Positions 52,470 through 62,002 of a DNA stretch of 64,000 bases are shown piece by piece; position 1 is the stretch's first letter; every line of letters starts with the position of its first letter. The notes under the pieces were generated by a model, which did not search any database, was not told the origin of the DNA, and saw only the letters and a program-made list of their open reading frames with translations. The stretch lies in NCBI GenBank assembly GCA_015057635.1, contig SVEB01000011.1:62001-126000 (forward strand), in the 5' to 3' direction. This DNA comes from Lachnospiraceae bacterium (lineage in GTDB: Bacteria > Bacillota > Clostridia > Lachnospirales > Lachnospiraceae). The translations under genes and the position numbers were made by a program.

Positions 52470-52640
52470 TTCGCCCTCTGACCGTTCTCCCGCCTTCCGG
52501 CGCAGCACCAATTGGTGTCTGCCCGCCGTCAGGCGGCAAAAAAAATCGGTGCCTGTCAGACATTTTGATTTTTAAATGTCTGACAGGCACCGATTTTTTT
52601 AATCTGTCCGAGCTTGTGCCGAACATTGGAATCATACTGC
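52470..52640 (-). repeat. Decayed palindromic repeat R7 with a bidirectional terminator
   Basis: A 27-bp helix, AATCGGTGCCTGTCAGACATTT with its complement (52538-52600), has A- and T-runs on both sides and can terminate in both directions between convergent genes. It is followed by CTGTCCGAGCTTGTGCCGAA, which matches the core arm of R6. The other core arm and the outer arms are not recognisable, so it looks like a rearranged copy of the family. Confidence 0.65.
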
Positions 52641-52699
52641 CCCGCCGGTGGTAAGGGGGGCTCCTGTGATAATTCCGTTCGCAGAATGCGATATGTACA

Positions 52700-53050
52700 C
52701 TATCCGAGGTAGTTCTGCTTCTCTTGTTTGTAGAGGAGGTAGTCGGCATAGGATTTGAGGTCCTCAGCACTTTTTGGATCCAGCTGCTGGTATAGGTTAA
52801 AGAAATCTACAATGTCCTTATCCAATACTTCACCGCCAACCGGCAGATATGCATCTGATATGCCGAGCAGATAGTCGCAGGAAACATCAAAGTATTTGGA
52901 AAGCGCGATCAGCTTGTCAAAGGATGGCTCATTACGGCGTGACTCGTAGTTGGACACGGCAGTCGGCTTTAATCCTAATATGTCAGCTAGTTCGCTCTGT
53001 GTTAATTTATGTTTCTGTCGTAGTTGTTTCAATCGTATATTAAAATTCAT
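52700..53050 (-). CDS. XRE-family transcriptional regulator
   Basis: This 116-residue protein has an N-terminal helix-turn-helix (residues 5-60: LKQLRQKHKLTQSELADILGLKPTAVSNYESRRNEPS). A C-terminal helical region, VDFFNLYQQLDPKSAEDLKSYADYL, is likely for dimerisation. It is divergent from the sensor kinase gene with 360 bases between, so it might control itself or the kinase operon. The target is unknown. Confidence 0.88.
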   Translation of the reverse strand: MNFNIRLKQLRQKHKLTQSELADILGLKPTAVSNYESRRNEPSFDKLIALSKYFDVSCDYLLGISDAYLPVGGEVLDKDIVDFFNLYQQLDPKSAEDLKSYADYLLYKQEKQNYLG

Positions 53051-53198
53051 ATGTCCCCTCCCGCAGATATCTTACGTATGTCAGGCAGAACGCACTGCCC
53101 GAGATAGTTCCGATTTACAATACGGTAATTATATAACAAAAATTGGCAGAGTGTCAACAACAAATGAAAAGCTCTGTTACCATATTTGTGCAATTGCG

Positions 53199-53227
53199 TT
53201 GACAAACCATACTGCGTGAATTATGAT
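53199..53227 (+). promoter_or_regulatory. Strong promoter of the kinase/HD-GYP operon
   Basis: TTGACA (53199-53204) and TATGAT (53222-53227) have a 17-base spacer. Confidence 0.78.
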
Positions 53228-53233
53228 ATTTAG

Positions 53234-53410
53234 TATCAAACTGCAGATTTTTGCGGATAGCGACGACCGGGAAATAACCGGTTCCGGCCTAAACTGCAGG
53301 AGCCGGGAAGTAAGATTCCTGACTTTTGAGAAAGACGCTAAGATTAGCGGGTCATACACAGTACATAGGTCAAAAGACCAGATACAGAACAATAGAAGAA
53401 GAGAGGATGA
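53234..53410 (+). promoter_or_regulatory. Structured 5' leader of the sensor kinase mRNA
   Basis: About 175 transcribed bases precede the kinase gene. They contain hairpins ACCGG/CCGGT (53266-53282), TTCCGGC/GCCGGGAA (53282-53309), CGCTAA/TTAGCG and GGTC/GACC, and a direct repeat AAACTGCAG at 53238 and 53291. The segment TCCGGCCTAAAC recalls part of the cyclic-di-GMP-I riboswitch, but the GCAAAG core is absent. No terminator stem lies before the gene. The function is open. Confidence 0.45.
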
Positions 53411-54859
53411 GTGGATATGGATACAGCCATGCTTCATTCTTGTGAGGAAAACTACTTTCCTGACTGCAGCATTTACAGCGAATGCATTGAAGCAGTCTTT
53501 ATTTATGATAAAGATGGCAGGATTATAGCGTGCAATCGGTCAGCCAGGGAAGAACTTGGATACGACGGACAAAACGAATCGATCATGTCTGCTTTTCCTA
53601 AAGTATTTTATAAGAGAAACGATGAGCTCTGCCTTTTAGATGGCATTCGGGAGGATATGCTGTTTGATACGGTGGCTTATCGAAAAAACATGACATGTTA
53701 CCCGGCAATGGTAAAGATCCTGAAGGATAAAAAGACAGACTACTATATCTGTTTTGCGCAGAACATGTCGAATGAAAATGCAGCGATGAAGAAGATGGTA
53801 TCTTTAGAGGGAAAACTAAAGAATGCAATTCAGGTAAAGAATGAATTTATCGCGAACATTACCCATGAGCTGAGAACGCCGGTTAACGGTATGAAAGGAT
53901 TTGCCCAAAGTTTGCAAAAGACCAAACTAGACCCGGCACAGCAGGAGAATGTGGAATATATTCTGCACTGCTGCACCAATATGGAGGGGCTTATCAATCA
54001 GCTTTTGGACTTTTCAAAGATGGAAGCCGGAAAGGTGACATTGGAGAAGAGAGAATTTGATTTCTATCATTTTATAGAAGAGACTTTGGCACTCAATCTG
54101 CCTCAGATCAATGAAAAGGGACTCCGTGTCCGAATCAGCATTGGGAAGAAGATTCCGCAGATTGTGATCGGAGATGAATTCCGCCTTGGACAGATTATAA
54201 ATAACTTATTTTCGAATGCAGTAAAATTCACACAGGCAGGCACGATTTCGTTTGAGGTGGTGAATACCGCACAGAATGGCAAAGAGATTGAGCTGTTTTT
54301 TGTTGTATGCGATACCGGAATCGGAATTGCCAGAGAAGATATGGACAAGCTGTTTAACAGTTTTACACAGGTAGACTCCTCGATCACAAGAAGGTTTGGA
54401 GGGACCGGATTAGGTCTTGCAATCTGCAAGCAGCTAGTCGAGCAGATGGATGGAGATATTTATGTAAACAGTGAACTGGGAAAAGGAAGCACGTTCTCTT
54501 TTTCCGTAAGACTTGACCTTCCAGGCAATGAGAAGGAAGAAGGAGAGAAAGAAGCAGAAGGATTTTCGACACAGTGGAGCCAGAGGCTCAAAGAATATAT
54601 GAGTGTCAGTGAAAGCGAGTCCAGTGAAGAGGATACGCTTAAGCTTATGAGGGAGAAGCTTGAGAGAGTACTCTTATGTATTGAGCTTGGAACATGGGAG
54701 AAGGCAGATAAGTTCGCCGGTATGATGAAGGCGGCTATGCCGGATACGATGCAGGAGCTGAAACGGGAAGTATTTCGCTTGGAACTGATGATACGAAGGG
54801 AGGACTATGATCTTTCCTTACAACAGGTTAAGAAAATACAGGATAAAATCGAATCATAA
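53411..54859 (+). CDS. Cytosolic PAS-type sensor histidine kinase
   Basis: This 482-residue kinase has no membrane helix. An N-terminal PAS-like domain (about 15-130, IEAVFIYDKDGRIIACN) leads to HisKA with the phospho-His in NITHELRTPVNG (about residue 150). The HATPase domain follows with NNLFSNAVKFT (N box), CDTGIGI (G1) and FGGTGLGLAI (G2). The C-terminal 100 residues are a helical extension of unknown role. The start is GTG 53411, or ATG 53417 with better RBS spacing. It is co-transcribed with the HD-GYP response regulator 15 bases downstream. Confidence 0.92.
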   Translation: MDMDTAMLHSCEENYFPDCSIYSECIEAVFIYDKDGRIIACNRSAREELGYDGQNESIMSAFPKVFYKRNDELCLLDGIREDMLFDTVAYRKNMTCYPAMVKILKDKKTDYYICFAQNMSNENAAMKKMVSLEGKLKNAIQVKNEFIANITHELRTPVNGMKGFAQSLQKTKLDPAQQENVEYILHCCTNMEGLINQLLDFSKMEAGKVTLEKREFDFYHFIEETLALNLPQINEKGLRVRISIGKKIPQIVIGDEFRLGQIINNLFSNAVKFTQAGTISFEVVNTAQNGKEIELFFVVCDTGIGIAREDMDKLFNSFTQVDSSITRRFGGTGLGLAICKQLVEQMDGDIYVNSELGKGSTFSFSVRLDLPGNEKEEGEKEAEGFSTQWSQRLKEYMSVSESESSEEDTLKLMREKLERVLLCIELGTWEKADKFAGMMKAAMPDTMQELKREVFRLELMIRREDYDLSLQQVKKIQDKIES

Positions 54860-54873
54860 TCTAGGGGGATATT

Positions 54874-55950
54874 ATGAATACGAAAGATAGGGAAGAAAAG
54901 GCGGCAAATATCCTGATTGTAGATGATATTGTTGCCAATCTTGTAGTATTAGCCAATATGATTAAGCAGGCGGGCTATACAGCTAGACCGGTGACCAGCG
55001 TAAAGCAGGCCATGCAAGCTATTGACGCAAGAATACCGCAGCTGATTCTATTAGATATATCCATGCCGGATATGGACGGCTTTGAATTTTGTGAAATTTT
55101 AAAACGAAATCCGAAGACAAGAGACATCCCGATTATCTTTATATCAGCCATGAATTCGGTAGAGGATAAGATCCGGGGATTTAAACTTGGAGCTGTTGAC
55201 TTTATTTCCAAACCATTTGAATTGGAAGAAGTGACGATGCGGGTCAGTAATCATCTGAAGATCTATCGGATGCAGCAGGAACTTGAGGAGAATAATGGAC
55301 GGCTGCAGAAAGTGGTCAGTGAACAGCTTGATAAGATCGCAAAGGAGCAGAAGCATATTCTCTTTGCCATGGCAAAGCTATGCGAGGCAAGGGATAATGC
55401 GGACGGATGCCATATCGAGAATGTAGCGAAGGGCGCGAGACTGCTATCTTTAAGCCTTCAGCTCAGTAAGAAGTATGAGAAACAGGTTTCGGATGGATTT
55501 ATTGAATCCATTGAGTTAGCAGCACCGTTGCATGATCTCGGAAAGATCGCAATGCCGGACAGTATTCTGCTAAAGCCGGGGAAACTGACGAAAGAAGAGA
55601 TGGAAGTAATAAAAACTCATTCCGAGATCGGTGCCGATACGTTAAAGGCCATTTACTCGGCGGGAGGATATAATGACTTTATCCGGATGGCGATCGAGAT
55701 CGCACATTTTCACCATGAAAAGTGGGACGGAAGTGGATATCCGTTAGGGCTAAAGGGGGAAGAGATACCGTTAAGTGCCAGAATTGTAGGCGTGATTGAT
55801 GTATATGATACCCTCGTCAGCAAGCGCTGCTATAAGGATGCTTATACGCATGAAGAGAGCATGAAGATCATAAATGAGGAGTCCGGAAGAAGTTTTGATC
55901 CGGGAATTATTGAAATCCTGAATAAAATTCAAAAACAGCTTAAGAATTAA
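54874..55950 (+). CDS. Response regulator with HD-GYP domain
   Basis: This 358-residue protein has a receiver domain (8-125; phospho-Asp in LLLDISMPDMDG, Lys in SKPFE). A linker coiled coil and a C-terminal HD-GYP phosphodiesterase follow. The HD-GYP motifs are all present: HDLGKIAMPD, then THSEIG, AHFHHEKWDGSGYP and DVYDTLVS. HD-GYP proteins usually hydrolyse cyclic di-GMP, so the kinase probably controls second-messenger removal. AGGGGG lies upstream of the ATG. Confidence 0.94.
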   Translation: MNTKDREEKAANILIVDDIVANLVVLANMIKQAGYTARPVTSVKQAMQAIDARIPQLILLDISMPDMDGFEFCEILKRNPKTRDIPIIFISAMNSVEDKIRGFKLGAVDFISKPFELEEVTMRVSNHLKIYRMQQELEENNGRLQKVVSEQLDKIAKEQKHILFAMAKLCEARDNADGCHIENVAKGARLLSLSLQLSKKYEKQVSDGFIESIELAAPLHDLGKIAMPDSILLKPGKLTKEEMEVIKTHSEIGADTLKAIYSAGGYNDFIRMAIEIAHFHHEKWDGSGYPLGLKGEEIPLSARIVGVIDVYDTLVSKRCYKDAYTHEESMKIINEESGRSFDPGIIEILNKIQKQLKN

Positions 55951-55982
55951 ATATAACGAATCTTATATTAAAGGAATTGAGC

Positions 55983-57458
55983 ATGAAAATGAATGATTTA
56001 TATCCGAACCGTTCCTACAAAAGCAGCAGTTTAAAAGAGAGAAGAAAAAGAAAGCGTATCAGAAGAAGAAAGCGGCTTATTATGATGGTGACATCGGCCG
56101 CTTTCTTAGCTGGGTGCGCTTATTTTATTGCTCTTTATGTAAAACAAGGCAAAGAAGAAGTACAAAAAGAGCCATATAATATGGCACAGGAAGAACAGAC
56201 AGGGGCGGAGGATTCTCAAATTGACGAGAGCAGAAAGGAAGATGAAAGTACAGAATCTGCAGAGGAATTGATTGGGCCATATGGTTTATGGCTTGCAAGA
56301 CAGAATAAACAGACTGTACTGCAGAACGGACTTGGAGAGGCAAAAGTTGCAATGGTGCAGGATAATACGGACAAATCAGATGTACCGATTAAGGGGATTT
56401 ATCTGTCCGCATTAAAGGCCAATGCTTCGATTAATGAGATTATTGCAGAGCTTAAGGGTAAGGAAGTGAATGCAGTCGTCATTGATATTAAGGATGACGA
56501 AGGTAGAATCACATATGAGATGAATTATGCGAAGGCAAAGGAGATTAAGGCGGTGCGTGCGTATATTGAAGACATGGACAGCCTTTTAAGAAAGTTAAAG
56601 GAGAATCAGATCTATACCATCGCGCGCATTGTATCGTTTAAGGATCCGATTTTGGCAAAGGAGAAGACAGAGCTTGCCTTAAAGAAGGCAAACGGAAGCA
56701 TATTCTATGATGCATCCGGCATGGCATGGGTCAACCCATATAAAAAAGAGGTATGGGAGTATCTTATTGAGGTGGCCAAGCAGTGTGTATATGCAGGGTT
56801 TGATGAAATTAACTTTGATTATATCAGATTCTGTACCGAATCCGGAATGGATGAGGTCTCATTTGGGGAAGAGGCGAGGACCCAGACAAAAGTACAGGTC
56901 ATCACATCCTTTGTGAAATATGCATGTGAGACGTTAAAACCGCTTGGGGTCAAAGTATCCGCAGATGTCTACGGCGCGATCATTGACAGCGATGCGGATG
57001 CCGAACGTGTGGGACAGAGCTATAAAGAGATGGCAAAGTATTTAGATTACATCTGTCCGATGATCTATCCATCCCATTATGCCAGCGGATATTATGGTAT
57101 CAGCAATCCCGATACACAGCCATATCAGCTGATTGCCGGAGCGTTAAACGCATCAAGGAAGGCGCTTTTGGAAATGGAAGAATCCGATTGTGCCAAAGTA
57201 AGACCATGGTTGCAGGATTTTACTGCTACATGGGTAAAGAATCATATTACGTATGGGGCAGACGAAGTAAGGGCGCAGATGGATGCGGTATACGATGCAG
57301 GATATGAAGGGTGGCTTTTATGGAACAGCAGAAATCATTATACAACCGATGCCTGGAAGGATGCCTCGGCGAATGAGGAAAGTATGCAGGAATCCGTTCC
57401 AGCCATGGCATCGGATATTAAGAAGTTTATCGAAGAACCGTGGAGGAAAGAAAATTAA
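55983..57458 (+). CDS. Putative glycoside hydrolase, DUF4015 family
   Basis: This 491-residue protein has an N-terminal arginine-rich cytosolic segment and one membrane helix (about 34-52), so it is anchored and faces outside. After an acidic linker, the TIM-barrel-like domain (about 135-470) begins IKGIYLSALKANA. It contains the strand motifs VVIDIKDDEGRI, YTIARIVSFKD, FDEINFDYIRF with acidic residues, and YICPMIYPSHY, all typical of DUF4015. The substrate may be a wall or capsule glycan. ATG 55983 has AAAGGA 7 bases upstream; TTG 55977 is too close to that site. Confidence 0.88.
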   Translation: MKMNDLYPNRSYKSSSLKERRKRKRIRRRKRLIMMVTSAAFLAGCAYFIALYVKQGKEEVQKEPYNMAQEEQTGAEDSQIDESRKEDESTESAEELIGPYGLWLARQNKQTVLQNGLGEAKVAMVQDNTDKSDVPIKGIYLSALKANASINEIIAELKGKEVNAVVIDIKDDEGRITYEMNYAKAKEIKAVRAYIEDMDSLLRKLKENQIYTIARIVSFKDPILAKEKTELALKKANGSIFYDASGMAWVNPYKKEVWEYLIEVAKQCVYAGFDEINFDYIRFCTESGMDEVSFGEEARTQTKVQVITSFVKYACETLKPLGVKVSADVYGAIIDSDADAERVGQSYKEMAKYLDYICPMIYPSHYASGYYGISNPDTQPYQLIAGALNASRKALLEMEESDCAKVRPWLQDFTATWVKNHITYGADEVRAQMDAVYDAGYEGWLLWNSRNHYTTDAWKDASANEESMQESVPAMASDIKKFIEEPWRKEN

Positions 57459-57470
57459 GGAAATTGTAAT

Positions 57471-57499
57471 TTGAAAGGCCATATTCAGAATGCTATAAT
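57471..57499 (+). promoter_or_regulatory. Promoter of the sigma factor gene
   Basis: TTGAAA (57471-57476) and TATAAT (57494-57499) have a 17-base spacer, 107 bases before the TTG start. Confidence 0.7.
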
Positions 57500-57606
57500 G
57501 GACGAATGAGCATAGTGTCATAAATGTACGAAAAAATAAATTGGCATGCAAGATATGAAATCTCTTTGTGTATAAGAAGATAGGCATGCTAAAAGGAGGC
57601 CTTAAC

Positions 57607-58179
57607 TTGACAGATGAAGATATCCTATCGTTGATAAAAAAGAAGAACGACTTAGGGCTGTCCATGATGGCAGAGAAATATGAAAAGTTGCTTGTATATA
57701 TCGTTGCAGGTATCTTAGGAAGCCGTTCAAGGGATATTGAGGAATGTGTAAATGATACGTATCTGAAGTTCTGGAGGAACGTGGATTCGTATGATTTAGA
57801 AAAAGCTTCCCTTATCACATATCTAAAAGTGATAGCAAGAAATACCGCCCTAAACCGGCTTAGAGATACCAAGCGGCATGAAGACAGGACGCATGGGGAA
57901 GATATCTCCGAAATCGCAGGGATTTATGCGGATCAGAGTCAGAACATTGAAAATCAGGTTGTTCGTAAAGAAGATATGGCTTGGATGAATCAGATGATTG
58001 CATCGTTAGCCGAGCGAGACCGTGAACTTATGATACGAAAATACTTTTATCTGCAGTCTTCAAAAGTGATTGCAAAATCAATGGGCATGACTGTGACAGC
58101 GGTAGATTCCAAACTTTCAAGGCTTAGGACCAAATTCAAGCTGGAATTTAGCGAGTGGGAGAAGGAAGAAAGGAGGTAA
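57607..58179 (+). CDS. ECF-type RNA polymerase sigma factor
   Basis: This sigma-70 family protein of about 190 residues has region 2 (DIEECVNDTYLKFWRNVDSYD...LITYLKVIARNTALNRLRD) and region 4 (RDRELMIRKYFYLQSSKVIAKSMGMTVTAVDSKLSRLR). The start is TTG 57607: AAAAGGAGG lies at 57590-57598, and the upstream ATG frames would begin before this site. The companion gene follows 4 bases later. Its target promoters are unknown. Confidence 0.9.
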   Translation: MTDEDILSLIKKKNDLGLSMMAEKYEKLLVYIVAGILGSRSRDIEECVNDTYLKFWRNVDSYDLEKASLITYLKVIARNTALNRLRDTKRHEDRTHGEDISEIAGIYADQSQNIENQVVRKEDMAWMNQMIASLAERDRELMIRKYFYLQSSKVIAKSMGMTVTAVDSKLSRLRTKFKLEFSEWEKEERR

Positions 58180-58183
58180 CGAC

Positions 58184-58618
58184 ATGACGGATGCGATGTT
58201 AGTGAATTTAATGAGCGGACTTGATCTGTCTTATCTGGAGAATGACTATCTGGAAGAGGATTTAAGACAGAATCGTGCAATCAAATCAAGAAAGCTGTTA
58301 AATAGGATTGGCGGATTGAAAGAAGGCAGTGAATTTGTGATTAAGGATTCTCTTCAGGATGGCATTGAACAGGAAATTGGATGGCAGAGTGAAATACAAG
58401 AGAAAGAAGGAAGTCTGTACACAGATTTAAGTGAGAAGCTAGAGATCAAGGTGGATCATGTAAAGAAGCGAATCAGTCGTATAAGGGCAATTGTTACCGG
58501 GATACTTACAATGGCGGTGGTTGCGGTAAGTGTTGTGGCCATTATTTTAAAGAAAAAAAGCAGTGCAAAGCTGTTAAAAAAGGTGGAGAGGGCAAGAACT
58601 CCACAATCCGCTATTTAA
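58184..58618 (+). CDS. Probable anti-sigma or partner membrane protein
   Basis: This 144-residue protein has an N-terminal cytosolic part (1-100) and a single membrane helix (about 105-127, AIVTGILTMAVVAVSVVAIIL). It starts 4 bases after the sigma gene behind AAAGGAGG. No zinc-finger anti-sigma motif (HxxxCxxC) is present, so the anti-sigma role rests on position and topology. The start motif (MLVNLMSGLDLSYLENDYLEEDL) is common in Clostridia next to such sigma genes. Confidence 0.7.
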   Translation: MTDAMLVNLMSGLDLSYLENDYLEEDLRQNRAIKSRKLLNRIGGLKEGSEFVIKDSLQDGIEQEIGWQSEIQEKEGSLYTDLSEKLEIKVDHVKKRISRIRAIVTGILTMAVVAVSVVAIILKKKSSAKLLKKVERARTPQSAI

Positions 58619-58684
58619 AAATAAACGAAAGAAATAATCAAGTTTGGACAGAATAAGAAAAGCAGCATGAAAAGGAGAACAAAG

Positions 58685-58918
58685 ATGTTTGAAAAAATGA
58701 AATCAATTATAGCAGAACAGCTGAATATCGGAGAGGATACCATTACGATGAGCTCTTCCTTAAAGGATGATTTAGGTGCGGATTCTCTGGATTTATTCGA
58801 ACTTGTAATGGCGTTAGAGGAAGAATATGATTTAGAGATTCCAACGGATGATCTTAACGGTCTTGAGACAGTAGAAGATGTCATCTCGTACTTAAAGACT
58901 AAAGGTGTAGAAGAATAA
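58685..58918 (+). CDS. acpP: Acyl carrier protein
   Basis: This 77-residue carrier of fatty acid synthesis intermediates attaches phosphopantetheine at the Ser in [14 protein letters not shown] (about residue 36). ATG 58685 follows AAAAGGAG; the longer frame at 58667 adds 6 basic residues. It opens the fab cluster. Confidence 0.95.
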   Translation: MFEKMKSIIAEQLNIGEDTITMSSSLKDDLGADSLDLFELVMALEEEYDLEIPTDDLNGLETVEDVISYLKTKGVEE

Positions 58919-58962
58919 TAAGAATAGAGTGAAAAGCCTGGTGCGATGATCGCAGCAGCAGT

Positions 58963-58990
58963 AAGGACGAGGGTGTTTGCTTCGTCCTTT
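58963..58990 (+). terminator. Attenuator-like hairpin between acpP and fabD
   Basis: AAGGACGA pairs with TCGTCCTT, followed by only TTGC. It could reduce read-through so that acpP is made in excess over the enzymes, which is inference from position. Confidence 0.5.
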
Positions 58991-59013
58991 TGCATTCATG
59001 AAAAGGAGACAGT

Positions 59014-59958
59014 ATGGACAAAATCGCATTTATATTCCCAGGCCAGGGGGCACAGTATATTGGGATGGGAAAAGACTTTTACGAACAGTTTGAGGAAAGT
59101 AAAAAAATCTTTGATCAGGCAAAGGAAGCGCTAGGCATGGATCTTTGCGCACTCTGTTTTGAAGAAAATGATCAGCTTTCCATAACGGAATATACACAGG
59201 CAGCTATGGTCACCACGATGCTCGCGATGACAGCACATATCCATAAACTTGGAATCAGACCGGATGTAACAGCAGGCTTAAGCCTCGGGGAATATGCAGC
59301 GCTTACCGAATGTGGTGTGCTTACTCCTCTTGATGCCATCCGTTTAGTAAGAAAGCGCGGGATTTTCATGCAGGAAGCCGTTCCGGTTGGAAAAGGAGCT
59401 ATGGCAGCTGTGCTTGGATTAGATACAGAGGCGACAAAGAAAGCATGTGAGGAAACAGAAGGAATCGTATCTATTGCAAATTATAACTGTCCGGGACAGC
59501 TTGTCATATCCGGTGAGAAGGAAGCAGTCGAAAAGGCAGCAGAGGGCTGCAAGGCAGCAGGAGCAAAACGTGTCGTTCCTTTAAATGTAAGCGGACCGTT
59601 TCATTCTAGGATGTTAGAAGAAGCGGGAAGAAAGTTAGAAAAAGAATTAGAGAACATAACATTTGAAGATCCGGCGATTCCTTATGTGGCGAATGTGACA
59701 GCAGAATATGTGACAAAGAAGGATGGCATTAAGGAAAGTCTTGCAAAGCAGGTTTCTTCCTCCGTTATGTGGCAGCAGAGCGTGGAAGCAATGATAAAGG
59801 ACGGGGTCACTACATTCGTAGAAATCGGTCCGGGAAAGACCTTATCGTCTTTTGTAAAGAAGATTGATCGAAATGTAAAAGTCATTAATATTGATAAGAC
59901 AGATGATTTAGCAAAACTTGAAGAATTACGCGAATGCGGAGGAAAAATAGAATGTTAA
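59014..59958 (+). CDS. fabD: Malonyl-CoA:ACP transacylase
   Basis: This 314-residue enzyme makes malonyl-ACP. The [12 protein letters not shown] start and the active-site [14 protein letters not shown] (Ser about 90) are visible, as is the second motif [11 protein letters not shown] with the catalytic His. AAAAGGAGAC precedes the ATG. The stop overlaps fabG by 7 bases. Confidence 0.96.
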   Translation: MDKIAFIFPGQGAQYIGMGKDFYEQFEESKKIFDQAKEALGMDLCALCFEENDQLSITEYTQAAMVTTMLAMTAHIHKLGIRPDVTAGLSLGEYAALTECGVLTPLDAIRLVRKRGIFMQEAVPVGKGAMAAVLGLDTEATKKACEETEGIVSIANYNCPGQLVISGEKEAVEKAAEGCKAAGAKRVVPLNVSGPFHSRMLEEAGRKLEKELENITFEDPAIPYVANVTAEYVTKKDGIKESLAKQVSSSVMWQQSVEAMIKDGVTTFVEIGPGKTLSSFVKKIDRNVKVINIDKTDDLAKLEELRECGGKIEC

Positions 59959-60692
59959 AAGATAAAGTAGCAGTCGTGACAGGAGCAAGCAGAGGACTCG
60001 GAAGAGAGATCGCATTAAAGCTTGCAGAATTAGGAGCCACTGTCATTGTTAATTACTGCGGAAGCAGAGAAAAAGCAGAAGAAGTTGCAGCAATGATTAA
60101 CGAAAAAGGCGGACACGCAGTAGCGTATCAGGCAAATGTAGCAGATGCAGAGAGCATCAAAGAGATGTTTTCTTATGTGATCAAAGAATTTAAACGAGTT
60201 GACATCTTAGTAAACAATGCCGGGATCAACAGAGATAACCTGATTTTAAAAATGTCAGAAGAAGAATTTGATGCGGTGATCGATACAGACTTAAAAGGCG
60301 TTTTTAACTGCTTAAAGCAGGTAAGCCGCATTATGTTAAAACAAAAAAGCGGAAGAATCATCAATATCTCCTCCGTAGTCGGCGTTATGGGAAATGCAGG
60401 GCAGGTAAACTATGCAGCGGCCAAAGCTGGTGTCATCGGTATGACAAAATCGCTTGCAAGGGAATTAGGCTCAAGAGGCATTACCGTAAATGCGGTTGCA
60501 CCGGGATTTATTGAGACAGAGATGACGGATGTGCTTTCGGATGCAGTAAAGGAAAACGCACTCACACAGATTCCATTAAAGAAATTTGGAAAAGTGGAGG
60601 ATGTGGCAGAAACCGTGGCATTTTTAGCATCGGATAAGGCAGCGTATATTACAGGACAGACGATTCATGTGGATGGCGGTATGAGCATGTAA
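59952..60692 (+). CDS. fabG: 3-oxoacyl-ACP reductase
   Basis: This 246-residue NADPH-dependent short-chain dehydrogenase has the cofactor motif [17 protein letters not shown], the catalytic Ser in NISSV and the YAAAK motif. ATG 59952 follows GCGGAGG within fabD; the longer frame from 59934 is less likely. Confidence 0.96.
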   Translation: MLKDKVAVVTGASRGLGREIALKLAELGATVIVNYCGSREKAEEVAAMINEKGGHAVAYQANVADAESIKEMFSYVIKEFKRVDILVNNAGINRDNLILKMSEEEFDAVIDTDLKGVFNCLKQVSRIMLKQKSGRIINISSVVGVMGNAGQVNYAAAKAGVIGMTKSLARELGSRGITVNAVAPGFIETEMTDVLSDAVKENALTQIPLKKFGKVEDVAETVAFLASDKAAYITGQTIHVDGGMSM

Positions 60693-60759
60693 TTTTGTCA
60701 GCCTAGTCATAATGCAGCACATTTTAGCAACAATCGAAGAGAAGAAAGGAATTTTAGAT

Positions 60760-61992
60760 ATGAAGCGAGTAGTTGTAACAGGTATGGGTGTGATCACACC
60801 ATTAGGAAACAGCGTAGATACATTCTGGGATAATATCAAACAGGAAAAGATAGCATTTGATAAAATCACCCGTTTCGATACAACAGAGTATAAGACAAAG
60901 TTAGCGGCAGAGGTAAAGGACTTTAATCCAGCAGATTTTATGGATGCCAAGGCAGCAAGAAGAATGGAACGCTTCAGCCAGTATGCAGTAGCGGCAGCAG
61001 GTCAGGCAATCAAGGATGCAGGGCTTGATTTAGAAAAAGAAGACTTAAATCGGATCGGTGTCAGCGTTGGTTCCGGTATCGGAAGCTTAGAGGCCATTGA
61101 AAAAGAACATAAGAAGCTGTTAGAAAAAGGACCAAAGAGAGTAAATCCATTATTAGTTCCATTAATGATTTCGAATATGGCAGCCGGCAATGTGGCAATC
61201 ACATATGGCTTAAAAGGAAAATGCACCAATATCGTAACAGCCTGTGCAACCGGAACTCATTCCATCGGAGATGCTTACCGCTATATTCAGTGCAATGAGG
61301 CTGATGTGATGGTTTGCGGCGGTACCGAAGCCGCGATTACTCCGCTTGGTATTAGCGGATTTGGTTCTTTAACTGCATTAACAGATTCCGAAGATCCAAA
61401 GCGCTGTTCCATCCCATTTGATAAAGAGAGAAGTGGTTTTGTAATGGGGGAAGGTGCTGGTGTAGTAGTCATCGAATCTTATGAACATGCAAAGGCAAGA
61501 GGCGCTCATATCTTAGCAGAAATCGTAGGCTATGGTGCGACATGTGATGCATTCCATATCACATCCCCGGCAGAAGACGGAGATGGCGCTGCAAGAGCGA
61601 TGTTATTTGCAATCAATGAAGCAGGCATCAAACCGGAAGATGTGGATTATATCAATGCACACGGAACAAGCACCCACCATAATGACTTATTTGAAACAAG
61701 AGCAATTAAGAAAGCATTCGGGGAACATGCAAAGGATATCAATATCAACTCTACAAAGTCCATGATCGGCCATCTTCTTGGTGCGGCAGGCGCTGTGGAA
61801 TTCATCGTATGCGTGAAATCCATTTTAGATGATTATATCCATGCAACAGTAGGCTATCAGGTACCGGATGAAGAGTTAGATCTAAATTATACGAAGGAAG
61901 CCGTAAGTCGTCCTGTAAACTATGCAATCAGCAATTCCTTAGGATTTGGCGGACATAACGGAAGTATCTTAGTAAAGAAATTTACAGAGTAG
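60760..61992 (+). CDS. fabF: 3-oxoacyl-ACP synthase II
   Basis: This 410-residue condensing enzyme has the triad Cys in TACATGTHSI, His in NAHGTSTHHND and His in KSMIGHLLGAAGA. ATG 60760 follows AGAAAGGA; the longer frame at 60712 adds 16 residues without a site. It elongates acyl-ACP chains with malonyl-ACP. Confidence 0.96.
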   Translation: MKRVVVTGMGVITPLGNSVDTFWDNIKQEKIAFDKITRFDTTEYKTKLAAEVKDFNPADFMDAKAARRMERFSQYAVAAAGQAIKDAGLDLEKEDLNRIGVSVGSGIGSLEAIEKEHKKLLEKGPKRVNPLLVPLMISNMAAGNVAITYGLKGKCTNIVTACATGTHSIGDAYRYIQCNEADVMVCGGTEAAITPLGISGFGSLTALTDSEDPKRCSIPFDKERSGFVMGEGAGVVVIESYEHAKARGAHILAEIVGYGATCDAFHITSPAEDGDGAARAMLFAINEAGIKPEDVDYINAHGTSTHHNDLFETRAIKKAFGEHAKDININSTKSMIGHLLGAAGAVEFIVCVKSILDDYIHATVGYQVPDEELDLNYTKEAVSRPVNYAISNSLGFGGHNGSILVKKFTE

Positions 61993-62002
61993 GAGATTTA
62001 AT

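Noticed and set aside
53234-53410. Cyclic-di-GMP-I (GEMM) riboswitch call
   Set aside because: Only the CCGGCCTAAA part fits. The GCAAA core and the tetraloop-receptor arrangement are missing.
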